DNA of 64,000 nt from Pectobacterium colocasium (GCF_020181655.1 NZ_CP084032.1:2356001-2420000); one strand, 5' to 3'. Positions 38,403 through 48,243 are shown, numbered from the stretch's first letter. Translations and numbers: made by a program. The notes: generated from the sequence alone by a model not told the origin.

Positions 38403-39422
38403 TCAATCTTTATCGCTCAATTCCCCATGCAGGTTCTGCTGCATCAAATGGCGAATTTCATCGGCGCTTAAGTCCTGCTGGCTCAATAAATAATGCAGTT
38501 TAGTCAGTGCAGCTTCAACGGTCATGTCAAAGCCACTGATCACGCCTGCATGCGCCAGCGCATTACCTGTCGCATAGCCGCCCATGTTCACACGACCGGA
38601 AATGCACTGTGTTAGATTGACGACCACAATGCCGCGTGCGGAGGCTTCGCGTAATTCGTGCAGCAGGCCGGGGCTTTGCGGCGCGTTGCCAACACCGTAG
38701 GAACGCAGGATAAGCGCCTTTACCGGCTGACGGAGGAAATTACTGATGACATCGGCAGAAATGCCAGGGTAAATCGTAATCACCCCGATAGGCTGTGGCG
38801 TTATGTGATGTACTTTTAGCGGTGGGCAGTTGCTGCATTCCACGGTGGGCGCCAGTCGACGAATATGAATACCGGCTTCCAGCAGTGGCGGATAATTAGG
38901 GGAAGCGAAAGCATCAAAACCATCCGCATGGGCTTTGGTGGTGCGATTGCCGCGTAGCAGCTTGTTATTGAAGAAGAGAGCGACTTCATTAATCGGATGA
39001 TTAGCCGCAACGTATAGCGCATTCAGCAGGTTGGTCTGGCCGTCCGAGCGTAATTCTGCCAATGGAATTTGTGACCCTGTCACGATAACCGGCTTGGCCA
39101 GATTTTCCAGCATAAATGAGAGCGCAGAAGCGGTGAACGCCATCGTGTCAGTACCATGCAGAATCACGAAACCGTCGTAATCATCGTAGTGATCTTGAAT
39201 ATCGTCCGCAATGGATTGCCAGTCTGCTGGCGTCATGTCGGAGGAGTCGATCAACGGGTCATATTCATGAATCGTGAACGATGGCATCTCTTCACGATGG
39301 AATTCGGGCATGTTTGCCAACTGCTGTTGTAAATGACCGGATACCGGGACATAGCCATTAGCAGAACGCTGCATACCGATGGTGCCGCCCGTGTAGGCGA
39401 CATAAATGGATTTCTTTCGCAT
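38403..39422 (-). CDS. ansA: L-asparaginase I (cytoplasmic)
   Basis: The 339-aa protein hydrolyses L-asparagine to aspartate and ammonia in the cytoplasm. The first catalytic Thr is in AYTGGTIGMQRS and the second in ILHGTDTMAFTASALSF. No signal peptide is present, which separates it from periplasmic AnsB. It is the first gene of an ansA-pncA unit. Confidence 0.96.
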   Translation of the reverse strand: MRKKSIYVAYTGGTIGMQRSANGYVPVSGHLQQQLANMPEFHREEMPSFTIHEYDPLIDSSDMTPADWQSIADDIQDHYDDYDGFVILHGTDTMAFTASALSFMLENLAKPVIVTGSQIPLAELRSDGQTNLLNALYVAANHPINEVALFFNNKLLRGNRTTKAHADGFDAFASPNYPPLLEAGIHIRRLAPTVECSNCPPLKVHHITPQPIGVITIYPGISADVISNFLRQPVKALILRSYGVGNAPQSPGLLHELREASARGIVVVNLTQCISGRVNMGGYATGNALAHAGVISGFDMTVEAALTKLHYLLSQQDLSADEIRHLMQQNLHGELSDKD

Positions 39423-39507
39423 GGTGGTGTGAGTAAGGAGTAAACCAAAAATTATAGAGGGAAAAACAGCCCGATAATACTATCATAAGCAATGACTATT
39501 ACCGGGC

Positions 39508-39778
39508 TATACCCGTCATACTTCAAGCTGCTTGTGCGTTGGCAATACTCGGCTCATTTCTGAGCCTCGCCCTGAAGGGCGGCCGCAAGCGGCGTTCAAA
39601 TCGGCTAAGCCGATTTGTCCTTACTCACCCCAGTCACTTACCTGTGTAAGCTCCTGGGGATTAATGAGCTTCATAAATGAAGCTCACCCTTCGGGCCAGC
39701 GCTAGCGCTGTTCAAATCGGTAAGACCGATTTGTCGTTCGGTTGCCGCCTTCACGCAACCCGAATTATTTAGGGTATA
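39508..39778. repeat. ERIC element with two palindromic insertions (271 bp)
   Basis: It starts TATACCCGTCATACTTCAAGC and ends CCGAATTATTTAGGGTATA. The central ERIC palindrome (39624-39665) is CTCACCCCAGTCACTTACC...GTAAGCTCCTGGGGATT. It is more than twice the usual ~127 bp. Each arm carries an extra ~70 bp, rich in small palindromes and each ending in GTTCAAATCGG-CCGATTTGTC (39594-39619 and 39710-39735). It fills the space between ansA and sppA. Confidence 0.88.
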
Positions 39779-39799
39779 TATGTGCGCTTACTGTAAACG

Positions 39800-41650
39800 C
39801 TACCGGACTTCTCCGCAGTTGAGGCAAAATGCGTACCGGTTCTGCGGGTCGTTTAGGTTATTCATGATAGACGGTTGTGAGCGTACAGCTTCTGCCAACT
39901 GGGCGACCGGTGCCGGCAACATAGACTGAACGGCAACGGGCAGCAGGGCGTAAACGGAAGCGTTCACCTGATTCAGCATTGTGTCGAACAGACCAGGTTG
40001 TTCCGCATACCAGTTCAATTGGTATTGTCCCAGTTTGGCCAGCTCTGCGGCTTTCTTCACTGCATCATCAAAATCACCGATCTGATCGACAAGACCATTT
40101 TCTTTCGCATCGCTACCGACCCAGACGTGACCTTGCGCGATCTGATCGATTTGCTCCGGCGTTTTCTTGCGTGCCTGTGCCACGATATCGATGAAATTTT
40201 TATAGCCGCGTTCAATACTCAACTGCATCATCTGCGAGAATTCAGGCGGCAGCGATTTTGTAATCGACAGATCGGCCAGCGGGGAAGTGGCAACGCCATC
40301 CGTATGCACGCCAAGGCTTTCCAGCGAGTTTTCGAACGTGGTAATCACGCCAAAAATGCCGATAGAACCTGTCAGCGTACTGGCGCTGGAGATGATCGCG
40401 TTTGCTGGCGTTGAGATCCAGTAGCCGCCTGATGCCGCCATGCCGCCCATGGAGACCACGATCGGTTTGCCCGCCAGACGAAGCGCCATCAGTTCTGAGC
40501 GGATCAACTCCGACGCGGTAACGCTACCGCCAGGGCTATTGACGCGCAGTACCAGCGCTTTGACTTTAGGATCGAGGCGTGCGGCACGAATTTGTGCTGC
40601 TGTGGTATCGCCACCGACCATTCCCGGTGTTTCCGGCCCGTCAATGATGGCGCCATTGGCAAACACAACCGCAATCTGGTTGTTATTTTGCACCGGCGGT
40701 TTGAGGGTGTAGTCGTAGATGCTGATAAAGTTAAAGTTGTTTTTCTGGCTATTCCAGCCGAATGCTTTAACCAGCGATTGCTCGGTCACGGAACGTGATG
40801 CCACTTCATCAACCAGCTTGTTATCCAACGCATAGCGTGCGGTGTCGCCCTGAACGGCCTGCAAGCCCGCAATGATGCCTGCTGCACCAGGGAAAAGCTG
40901 CTGAGGTGTAATCTGACGGTTAGCGGAAACGGTATTTAAATACTGCTGCCACAGCGCGTTGATCCAGCGGCCATCGGCATCGCGCGCAGCAGGAGACATA
41001 TCGTCACGCAGATAGGGTTCAACGGCTGATTTATAGGTTCCCACACGGAAGATATTGGTGGTCACTTTCAGCTTGTCGAGCATGGATTTGAAGTAGAGAT
41101 TGTTGGTCGCAAAACCGTGCAGATCGACACTGCCTTGTGGCGTCAACGACACCGTATTGGCAAAACTGGCCAAATAATATTGAGACTGATTGTAGCTATC
41201 GCCGACGGCATAAATGGGTTTACCGCTATCACGGAATTCACGCAGCGCCTTGCCGATATATTGCAGGGATGGCTGGTCGGCACCGGTAAAGTCGCTGAGA
41301 TCCAGCACCATTCCCGTGATGTTATCGTCGCTCTTTGCCTGACGAATACTGTCAACGATATCGAACAGTGAGTTTTCCTGACGACGGTTGTTTGATGCAC
41401 CGAAGAATTCGCGCCCTAATTGACGCAATTTGTTATTAACGGTGGGTTGATCAACGACCACGCCGGTTAGATCGACCAGCAGCGCACCCTTGGTGGCCAC
41501 TTCCGGTGTTGTTTTTACCTGTGAGTAGATTCCAACGCCAACCAGAATCAAGGCGATAAGAAAAATATTGAGAATAAATTCTCTGATAAAATTAAGCAGA
41601 CGCCACGTCCACTTAAAAAATCCGCTAAAAATTCGCCACAATGTGCGCAT
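39800..41650 (-). CDS. sppA: Protease IV, signal peptide peptidase SppA
   Basis: SppA (616 aa) is an inner-membrane serine protease that degrades cleaved signal peptides. A single N-terminal TM segment lies at about residues 23-45. The tandem-repeat fold holds the catalytic Lys in RVGTYKSAVEPYLRDD (N-terminal half) and the Ser in GGMAASGGYWIS (C-terminal half). Length fits E. coli (618). It is divergent from ydjA. Confidence 0.95.
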   Translation of the reverse strand: MRTLWRIFSGFFKWTWRLLNFIREFILNIFLIALILVGVGIYSQVKTTPEVATKGALLVDLTGVVVDQPTVNNKLRQLGREFFGASNNRRQENSLFDIVDSIRQAKSDDNITGMVLDLSDFTGADQPSLQYIGKALREFRDSGKPIYAVGDSYNQSQYYLASFANTVSLTPQGSVDLHGFATNNLYFKSMLDKLKVTTNIFRVGTYKSAVEPYLRDDMSPAARDADGRWINALWQQYLNTVSANRQITPQQLFPGAAGIIAGLQAVQGDTARYALDNKLVDEVASRSVTEQSLVKAFGWNSQKNNFNFISIYDYTLKPPVQNNNQIAVVFANGAIIDGPETPGMVGGDTTAAQIRAARLDPKVKALVLRVNSPGGSVTASELIRSELMALRLAGKPIVVSMGGMAASGGYWISTPANAIISSASTLTGSIGIFGVITTFENSLESLGVHTDGVATSPLADLSITKSLPPEFSQMMQLSIERGYKNFIDIVAQARKKTPEQIDQIAQGHVWVGSDAKENGLVDQIGDFDDAVKKAAELAKLGQYQLNWYAEQPGLFDTMLNQVNASVYALLPVAVQSMLPAPVAQLAEAVRSQPSIMNNLNDPQNRYAFCLNCGEVR

Positions 41651-41986
41651 GATATCTCCATGAACGGGTAAACAACGTGTGCTCTACGTCCTTCAGCTCG
41701 CCTCTGGCAAGTGATGAAGCACAAGGAGTGATAGTATCCTAATGAGCAGACAGTAAAAAGTCAGTATTAAATCGCCGCAGAAGCGCGCCCTGTCGGGGCT
41801 ATCTTGTAACAAAACTTCTACTTGTGCTAACGTGGCGCGCAACGTTGCCGTACCACTGTTTTTACTGTAGACCGCTTTTACTGTAGACCGCGTTTTTGCT
41901 GTAAACATCGTTTTAGCGTAAATGTGGCTTCTACCGTAGAAATGGCGTGTATCGCAGAAATTATATTGCCAGACAGGAGATGTGCG
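41651..41986. other. sppA-ydjA intergenic region (336 bp)
   Basis: It contains a degenerate 17-18 bp tandem repeat (41854-41958) directly before ydjA. Nothing else was recognised in 41651-41853. Confidence 0.6.
41854..41958. repeat. Degenerate ~17-bp tandem repeat, six units
   Basis: The units run like CCGCTTTTACTGTAGA, CCGCGTTTTTGCTGTAAA, CATCGTTTTAGCGTAAA, TGTGGCTTCTACCGTAGA and AATGGCGTGTATCGCAGA. Each ends in GTAGA, GTAAA or GCAGA. The array stops 28 bp before the ydjA start. Confidence 0.7.
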
Positions 41987-42538
41987 ATGGATGCTCTTGA
42001 ATTGCTCTTGAATCGTCGTTCGGCCTCGCGCCTGACCGCGCCAGCACCGACGGGTGACGCGTTGAATAACATCATCCACGCGGGTATGCGTGCGCCGGAT
42101 CATGGTGCTATGCAGCCGTGGCGCTTTTTTATGATCGAAAATGACGGACTGGATCGTTTTAGTGCGCTGCTGACCCGTGCGGCGCAGCAGGAAGGCTTGG
42201 ACGACGCCGGTATCGATAAGGCGCGTCAGGCACCTTATCGCGCTCCGCTGATTATCACCGTTGTCGCGCATTGCGAAGAGAACCCGAAAGTTCCGCTTTG
42301 GGAGCAAATTGTCTCCGCAGGTTGTGCGGTTCAGGCCATGCAGATGGCAGCATTGGCACAGGGCTTTAACGGTATTTGGCGTAGCGGTGCCTGGACGCAC
42401 AATGCGCTGGTGCGTGAAGCGTTCAACTGTCGTGAACAGGATGAAATTGTCGGTTTCCTCTATTTAGGGACACCGCAGCTCAAAGCCTCAACGACAGTCA
42501 CGCCGCTTGATACCGACACGTTTGTTCACTACTTCTGA
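41987..42538 (+). CDS. ydjA: Nitroreductase-family protein YdjA
   Basis: The 183-aa FMN-dependent NAD(P)H nitroreductase-fold protein is one of the smallest of its family. Conserved FMN-contact segments are [43 protein letters not shown] and [12 protein letters not shown] chose ATG 41987 (SD CAGGAG) giving the E. coli length of 183; the frame goes on upstream through the tandem repeat. Physiological substrate is unknown. Confidence 0.94.
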   Translation: MDALELLLNRRSASRLTAPAPTGDALNNIIHAGMRAPDHGAMQPWRFFMIENDGLDRFSALLTRAAQQEGLDDAGIDKARQAPYRAPLIITVVAHCEENPKVPLWEQIVSAGCAVQAMQMAALAQGFNGIWRSGAWTHNALVREAFNCREQDEIVGFLYLGTPQLKASTTVTPLDTDTFVHYF

Positions 42539-42638
42539 TCGTCATCTTTTGAAGAATATCGACTTCCCACCCGTTTTACCGTGTGCTTTCCCGCGAATGA
42601 CGCGGGAAATGCACAGACTGTGTGCGATAGGGTGAATA

Positions 42639-44564
42639 ATGCGACTTTTTATTGCCGAAAAGCCCAGCCTGGCGCGGGCGATTGCAGATGTGCTACCCAA
42701 ACCGCATCGACGCGGCGATGGCTTTATTGCCTGCGGTCAGAATGATGTCGTGACGTGGTGCGTGGGGCACCTGCTGGAGCAGGCGCAGCCAGATGTTTAT
42801 GATGCGCGCTACGCACGGTGGTCGCTTGCCGATTTACCTATCATCCCTCAAAAATGGTTGCTGCAACCGCGTCCTTCGGTTAGCAAGCAGTTGAACACTA
42901 TTAAAAAGCTCCTGAATGATGCCAGCGAAGTGATTCACGCGGGAGACCCCGATCGTGAAGGGCAACTGCTGGTGGATGAGGTGCTGGAATATCTGGCGCT
43001 GCCGGAAGAGAAACGTCAGCAAGTACGCCGCTGTCTGATTAACGACCTCAACCCACAGGCGGTAGAGCGTGCCGTTTCTCGCCTGCGCGAGAACAGGGAA
43101 TTTATTCCCCTATGTGTTTCTGCCCTCGCGCGTTCCCGGGCGGATTGGCTCTACGGCATTAACATGACCCGCGCCTATACGATATTAGGACGCAATGCCG
43201 GCTATGACGGCGTGCTGTCGGTTGGCCGTGTGCAAACGCCGGTGCTGGGGCTGGTGGTGCGGCGGGATGAAGAGATAGAAAATTTCGTCCCCAAAGACTA
43301 CTTTGAAGTGAAAGCCCACATTGTGACGCCTGCGGATGAGCGCTTTGTCGCGCTTTGGCAGCCCAGCGAATCCTGTGAGCCGTATCAGGATGAAGAAGGG
43401 CGCTTATTGCACCGTTCTTTGGCGGAACATGTCGTCAAACGTATCGAAGGCCAGCCTGCGTTTGTCACCAGCTATAATGATAAACGGGAATCGGAAACGG
43501 CACCGCTGCCTTATTCGTTGTCGACGCTACAAATTGAGGCCGCAAAGCGTTTTGGGCTCAGCGCGCAGCATGTATTGGACGTGTGTCAGAAGCTCTATGA
43601 AACGCATAAGCTGATCACCTACCCGCGTTCTGACTGCCGCTATCTGCCCGAGGAGCATTTTGCCGGGCGTCATGCTGTCTTGAATGCGATATCCGTACAT
43701 CAACCCGATCTGCTGCCACAGCCAGTGATGGATGTGGATCGACGTAACCGCTGCTGGGATGACGGTAAGGTCGATGCTCACCACGCGATTATTCCCACCG
43801 CCCGCAGCGCCAGCGCCTCGCTGACGGAGAATGAGCGCAAAGTGTATGGTTTGGTCGCGCGGCAGTACATTATGCAATTCTGCCCAGATGCCGTGTTTCG
43901 TAAGTGTGTCATTGAACTGGATATCGCGGGGGGCAAATTTATTGCCAAAGCGCGGTTTCTGGCCGAAGCCGGGTGGCGCACGCTGCTGGGTGGTAAAGAA
44001 CGTGACGAAGAAAACGAAGGCATGCCGTTGCCCGTGGTGGCCAAAGGTGATGAATTACTGTGTGAACGCGGTGAGGTGGTTGAGCGTCAAACCCAGCCAC
44101 CACGACCGTTTACCGATGCGACGCTGCTATCGGCGATGACGGGTATCGCGCGTTTTGTGCAGGACAAGGAACTGAAGAAAATTCTGCGGGCGACCGATGG
44201 TTTAGGGACGGAGGCTACGCGGGCAGGTATCATCGAATTACTGTTTAAACGGGCGTTTCTGTTTAAGAAAGCGCGCTATATTCACGCAAGCGAAGCGGGG
44301 CGGGCGTTGATTCACTCGCTGCCTGCCAGCGCGGCACACCCCGACATGACAGCGCATTGGGAAGCCACGTTGACGCAAATCAGCGAGAAGAAATGTCGCT
44401 ATCAGGATTTTATGCAGCCACTGACTCATTCCTTGCAGGCGTTGATTCAGCAGGCTAAACAAAACGGCGCGGTGAGAGCGTTTAAAGGACTTTCCGCGCC
44501 GCCGTCGGGTGCCACAAAACGGCGCAAGCCTCAGACTAAAAAAGCGAAGGAGCAGGAGCAATGA
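42639..44564 (+). CDS. topB: DNA topoisomerase III
   Basis: TopB (641 aa) is a type IA topoisomerase that decatenates replication intermediates. An N-terminal TOPRIM domain ([34 protein letters not shown]) is followed by the catalytic domain with the active-site Tyr in [16 protein letters not shown] basic tail ([16 protein letters not shown]) ends the protein. Its stop overlaps the ynjH start (ATGA). Confidence 0.96.
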   Translation: MRLFIAEKPSLARAIADVLPKPHRRGDGFIACGQNDVVTWCVGHLLEQAQPDVYDARYARWSLADLPIIPQKWLLQPRPSVSKQLNTIKKLLNDASEVIHAGDPDREGQLLVDEVLEYLALPEEKRQQVRRCLINDLNPQAVERAVSRLRENREFIPLCVSALARSRADWLYGINMTRAYTILGRNAGYDGVLSVGRVQTPVLGLVVRRDEEIENFVPKDYFEVKAHIVTPADERFVALWQPSESCEPYQDEEGRLLHRSLAEHVVKRIEGQPAFVTSYNDKRESETAPLPYSLSTLQIEAAKRFGLSAQHVLDVCQKLYETHKLITYPRSDCRYLPEEHFAGRHAVLNAISVHQPDLLPQPVMDVDRRNRCWDDGKVDAHHAIIPTARSASASLTENERKVYGLVARQYIMQFCPDAVFRKCVIELDIAGGKFIAKARFLAEAGWRTLLGGKERDEENEGMPLPVVAKGDELLCERGEVVERQTQPPRPFTDATLLSAMTGIARFVQDKELKKILRATDGLGTEATRAGIIELLFKRAFLFKKARYIHASEAGRALIHSLPASAAHPDMTAHWEATLTQISEKKCRYQDFMQPLTHSLQALIQQAKQNGAVRAFKGLSAPPSGATKRRKPQTKKAKEQEQ

Positions 44565-44851
44565 AATCGTTAGTGTCTTTGTGTTTCGCCAGTGTGATGC
44601 TGGTGCTGCCCACGCTGGCGCAGGCGAATCGTGGCGGGACGGATATTGTCGTTCCCGTACCACCGGAAGTGTGGGGTGCCGGGACGACGGTGCGTGAGCA
44701 AAGTAACAACTGCCTGCGCTGCTGTGTGTATGAAAATCGGAACTATTCCGAAGGCGCGGTGCTGAAGGTCGAAGGTGTGATTCTGCAATGCGTGCGGGAC
44801 AAGCAAACGTTGGGAACGAATAACCTGATATGGCAGTTGATTAAGCAATAA
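44561..44851 (+). CDS. ynjH: YnjH family periplasmic protein (DUF1496)
   Basis: The 96-aa protein has a signal peptide ([20 protein letters not shown]..., cleavage near AQA) and a Cys-containing domain ([24 protein letters not shown]...) typical of DUF1496. It overlaps topB by four bases and is translationally coupled to it, as in E. coli. Function is unknown. Confidence 0.92.
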   Translation: MKSLVSLCFASVMLVLPTLAQANRGGTDIVVPVPPEVWGAGTTVREQSNNCLRCCVYENRNYSEGAVLKVEGVILQCVRDKQTLGTNNLIWQLIKQ

Positions 44852-44896
44852 CGGCGCGTTAAGGAAGTATGACGTTTACTGCTTCCGCTGCTTTTC

Positions 44897-44937
44897 ATCC
44901 CCGCTGTGCTTTGATGCACGGCGGGGATAGCATTTTT
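44897..44937 (+). terminator. Intrinsic terminator after topB-ynjH
   Basis: The stem ATCCCCGC-TGTGC/GCAC-GGCGGGGAT with a small loop is followed by AGCATTTTTA. It lies 46 nt after the ynjH stop. Confidence 0.85.
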
Positions 44938-45047
44938 ATCGCGTATTATTTTTACCAGGTACTATTTTTACCAGGTTACTATTTTTTACTACGCACTGTC
45001 TTTACAACGTATTCTCTCTACAGCGCGATCTATTCCTACAGCGCAAA
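44933..45047. repeat. Degenerate 16-17 bp tandem repeat between ynjH and xthA
   Basis: About seven units such as TTTTTACCAGGTACTA, TTTTTACCAGGTTACTA, TCTACAGCGCGATCTA and TTCCTACAGCGCAAAT are visible. The last unit contains the xthA stop codon and final codons, so the array seems to have grown out of the 3' end of xthA. Confidence 0.7.
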
Positions 45048-45842
45048 TTGTGCCCAAATTGGCGCATGGTCGGATGGTTTTTCCATTCCCCGAATGTCGT
45101 AATCAATACCGGTAGCAACGCAGCGTTCGGCCAGGAACGTGCTGGCGAGAATCAGGTCGATACGCAGGCCGCGGTTGTCATCAAACCCGGCTGAGCGGTA
45201 ATCAAACCATGAGAAACGATCGTTGCTCTCGGGGTTGGCGGCACGGAAGGTGTCAATAAGCCCCCAGCCTTGCAAACGCGCCATCCATTCACGCTCTTCC
45301 GGCAGGAAAGAGCATTTCCCGGTGCGTAGCCAACGCTTGCGATTCTCCTCACCAATCCCGATATCCAGATCGGTCGGGCTGATATTGACATCACCCATTA
45401 CGATCAGCGGTTGCGTGGCGCTGTGGTGCTGTTCCAGATAGGTTTGCAGATCCTGATAGAAACGTGTCTTAGCGGGGAATTTCACCGGATGGTCGCGGCT
45501 TTCTCCCTGTGGAAAATACCCGTTAACAATTGTAAAGGTGCCATGCTCCGTGGCGAAATCCGCCATGATGATCCGGCGCTGTGCCTCTTCTTCATCCGTT
45601 GGAAAACCGCGACGTACCGCTATCGGCTGCGCTTTACACAGCAGGGCGACGCCGTAGTGCCCCTTCTGCCCATGATAATAAACGTGGTAACCGTACTGGC
45701 TGACATCCTCTAACGGAAACATGTCATCGTGGACTTTGGTTTCCTGCAACCCGATGATATCCGGCTGATGTTGTTCGATAATGGCGGCCAACTGATGAGG
45801 ACGCGCCCGCAGGCCATTGATATTAAAAGATACAACTTTCAT
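45036..45842 (-). CDS. xthA: Exonuclease III (AP endonuclease)
   Basis: XthA (268 aa, the E. coli length) is the main AP endonuclease and a 3'-5' exonuclease in base-excision repair. Motifs are [30 protein letters not shown] (metal Glu), [14 protein letters not shown] and the C-terminal [10 protein letters not shown] (catalytic Asp-His). I chose ATG 45842 ([12 protein letters not shown]); four codons precede it in frame. Confidence 0.97.
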   Translation of the reverse strand: MKVVSFNINGLRARPHQLAAIIEQHQPDIIGLQETKVHDDMFPLEDVSQYGYHVYYHGQKGHYGVALLCKAQPIAVRRGFPTDEEEAQRRIIMADFATEHGTFTIVNGYFPQGESRDHPVKFPAKTRFYQDLQTYLEQHHSATQPLIVMGDVNISPTDLDIGIGEENRKRWLRTGKCSFLPEEREWMARLQGWGLIDTFRAANPESNDRFSWFDYRSAGFDDNRGLRIDLILASTFLAERCVATGIDYDIRGMEKPSDHAPIWAQFAL

Positions 45843-46008
45843 GTTCGCTGCCATTCGCTGAAAAATGTGACCAGATGGTAGCAGAAAATGAGGTATGGCG
45901 TCACGGTGAGGAGGGGCTTTCGGTACGCGCGAATGAAGATATTGCCGTGATGTTAGAAGCGGTTAACGCAGATGAGCATCCGTGAAAATAAGATTCACTT
46001 ATATTCAG

Positions 46009-46038
46009 TTGAATCTAAGGCTTGTCGACCGTTATACT
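46009..46038 (+). promoter_or_regulatory. Sigma-70 promoter for the glycine-riboswitch transcript
   Basis: -35 TTGAAT, an 18-bp spacer and -10 TATACT place the transcription start near 46045, exactly where the riboswitch begins. An inverted repeat AGATTCA...TGAATCT (45993-46016) overlaps the -35 box. Confidence 0.6.
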
Positions 46039-46044
46039 CCGCAC

Positions 46045-46238
46045 CTCGCAGGAGAGAGGGCGTATACCCTAGGGTATATATAACGCTCCGCCGAAGGCGC
46101 AAACTCCCATAATCGCTCAGGCTACCCTAACTGCGAATTCCATTGAAGCCAACTGGAGAGAGGTTGCGATGCAACCCACCGAAGGGGCAAGCAGCACGGC
46201 TGCGTAAACTCTCAGGTAAAGCGGACAGCGGGAGTGGC
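46045..46238 (+). promoter_or_regulatory. Tandem glycine riboswitch
   Basis: Two glycine aptamers lie in series. Aptamer I (P1 CGCAG 46047-46051/CTGCG 46131-46135) has GGAGAGA, GCCGAAGGCGCAAAC and CTCAGGC. Aptamer II (P1 GCCA/TGGC, 46148-46238) has GGAGAGAGG, CACCGAAGGGGCAAGC, AAACTCTCAGGTAAA and GGACAGCGGGAG. Control of the downstream membrane protein by glycine is inferred; such riboswitches usually turn genes on when glycine is high. Aptamer I has an extended palindromic stem (46063-46078). Confidence 0.95.
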
Positions 46239-46259
46239 ACATTTCACAGGATAACTTGT

Positions 46260-46886
46260 GTGCTGACTTACATCTATCTGATCGCGATTACGGCAGAGGG
46301 GATGTCCGGGGCGCTAGCCGCCGGGCGTCGCAATATGGACATTTTTGGCGTAGGCATGATTGCTTTTATCACCGCGCTTGGTGGTGGCACCGTTCGCGAT
46401 ATTCTTCTCGGTAATTATCCCATCGGCTGGACGCAGCATCCCGGCTATATCTACCTCACTATTGGTGCGGGTCTTTTTACGATTATCGTTGCGCGCTTTA
46501 TGCACCATTTGCACCGCCTCTTTCTGGTACTGGATGCGATGGGGCTCATTGCCTTCACCATCATTGGCTGTAATGTAGCGCTGAAGCTGAATTATTCGAT
46601 GACGGTGGTGGTCATGGCGGGTATCGTGACCGGCATTTTCGGTGGAATATTGCGTGATATTTTCTGCAACCGTACACCAATGGTGTTGAAGAAAGAGTTG
46701 TACGCCAGCGTCTCGCTTTTAGTCGCGCTTTTATATTTGGGGCTCAAGTCACTTAACGTCAACCACGATATTAACCTGCTGGCGTCATTCACTATTGGTT
46801 TGGCCGTGCGTCTGGCGGCAATTCGCTGGTCATGGCAACTTCCCGTTTTCTCTTATGTTCCAGGGCGCTGGAAAGGAAAAGCGTAA
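46260..46886 (+). CDS. YicG/TRIC-family membrane protein (UPF0126), riboswitch controlled
   Basis: The 208-aa inner-membrane protein has about seven hydrophobic segments made of two related UPF0126 repeats. Key motifs are ITAEGMSGALAAGRRNMD, FGVGMIAFITALGGGTVRDILLG and IVTGIFGGILRDIFCNRTP, the two GGG/GG-x-RD motifs being characteristic of bacterial TRIC-like channels. I chose GTG 46260 (VLTYIYLIAITAEG) because the upstream ATG at 46143 lies inside the second glycine aptamer, and AGGA precedes the GTG. Closest E. coli relative by eye is YicG. The riboswitch suggests glycine transport or efflux; this is inference. Confidence 0.9.
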   Translation: MLTYIYLIAITAEGMSGALAAGRRNMDIFGVGMIAFITALGGGTVRDILLGNYPIGWTQHPGYIYLTIGAGLFTIIVARFMHHLHRLFLVLDAMGLIAFTIIGCNVALKLNYSMTVVVMAGIVTGIFGGILRDIFCNRTPMVLKKELYASVSLLVALLYLGLKSLNVNHDINLLASFTIGLAVRLAAIRWSWQLPVFSYVPGRWKGKA

Positions 46887-47073
46887 GGCAGATTTTTGCC
46901 CCATCGTCTATGTCGCGCTGATTATCGGTGTGAGTGACGGTGGGGAAAATAACGCTGCGCGTTGCTCAAAACCGTGCCGGTTTTGTCGAACCTTGGTCGA
47001 AGGTTCTCACCTTCCCCTAATGGGAATCTGATGCTTTAGCGTTGGAATGTTGTTCAGAAGAACTACTTTGAAA

Positions 47074-47158
<85 letters not shown>

Positions 47159-47312
47159 ACTGGCCTTGCTACTCGAGGCTTTCGCTTCAAGTGGGGCGCA
47201 TCATAGCAAATGACGCGCCTCTGTAAAGCGGTATATATCAAAAATAAATGCGGTTGCCGTTTTTTTATTCCGTTCGGCGCATCCTTACACAAAAAGATGT
47301 CCGATCAACCAA

Positions 47313-48161
47313 TTACAGAATAATGGTGCGGTTACCGTAGACAAAAACACGTTGTGCCAGCACGCGGTATAATGCACGGCTCAGGACATTTTTCTCAACG
47401 TCACGGCCTGCTCGCATCATGTCATCTGCCGAGTAAGTATGGTCGACGTGAATAACGTCCTGCATGATGATGGGACCCTCATCCAGGTTATCGTTGACGT
47501 AGTGTGCCGTCGCGCCAATGATTTTTACACCGCGTTCGTAAGCCTGATGATACGGGCGAGCACCGATAAAAGCAGGTAAGAACGAGTGGTGAATGTTGAT
47601 CACCTGATTTGGGTAGTGTTGAACAAACGCCGGCGTCAGCACTCGCATATATTTCGCCAGCACGACGTAATCGGGTTTGTACTGATCGATCTGCGCGATC
47701 ATCTTTTGATCGTGCTCTTCGCGAGTCAATCCTTCATGGCTGACCAGATGGAAAGGAATATCAAACCGTTCTACCAGCGTCTGTAAGGTATCGTGGTTGC
47801 CGATGACAGCGGCAATTTCGACATCCAGACCGCCATAGGTACTTTTCATCAACAGATCGCCCAGACAGTGGGCTTCTTTTGTCACCAGAACGACGATACG
47901 ACGACGGCCTGCTGCGGTTAATTCGCGAGACGATCCTTCGGGAAGTGCACTATCAAGGTCGGCTAACAATGTGGTGTCGTTGAAAATCCCTTCCAACTCG
48001 GTTCGCATGAAAAAGCGGCCAGTGCGGTGATCGACAAACTCATTGTTTTGCACAATATTCAGTTCGTGCTTGTAACAAATATTCGTAATTTTCGCGATGA
48101 GCCCTTTTGCATCGGGGCAAATGGTTCGTAATACTTTTCTTTGTATATTTTGGGATTGCAT
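47313..48161 (-). CDS. purU: Formyltetrahydrofolate deformylase
   Basis: PurU hydrolyses 10-formyl-THF to THF and formate, supplying formate for PurT and balancing one-carbon/glycine pools. An N-terminal ACT domain (VLRTICPDAKGLIAKIT...) is followed by the formyltransferase-like domain with NIHHSFLPAF (His) and HYVNDNLDEGPII (catalytic Asp). I chose ATG 48161 (MQSQNIQRKVLR), 282 aa, matching the family; seven codons precede it in frame. Confidence 0.96.
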   Translation of the reverse strand: MQSQNIQRKVLRTICPDAKGLIAKITNICYKHELNIVQNNEFVDHRTGRFFMRTELEGIFNDTTLLADLDSALPEGSSRELTAAGRRRIVVLVTKEAHCLGDLLMKSTYGGLDVEIAAVIGNHDTLQTLVERFDIPFHLVSHEGLTREEHDQKMIAQIDQYKPDYVVLAKYMRVLTPAFVQHYPNQVINIHHSFLPAFIGARPYHQAYERGVKIIGATAHYVNDNLDEGPIIMQDVIHVDHTYSADDMMRAGRDVEKNVLSRALYRVLAQRVFVYGNRTIIL

Positions 48162-48243
48162 GAGCGCGTGGATCCTGTCCAAAAACTAAAATAACGATCT
48201 TATGGTACCGTAGCGATAACGCCGCGCGGGGACTGCCTGTGTT

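Noticed and set aside
46143..46259. ATG at 46143 as start of the TRIC-like protein
   Set aside because: It lies just before and translates through glycine aptamer II; the conserved protein begins at GTG 46260.
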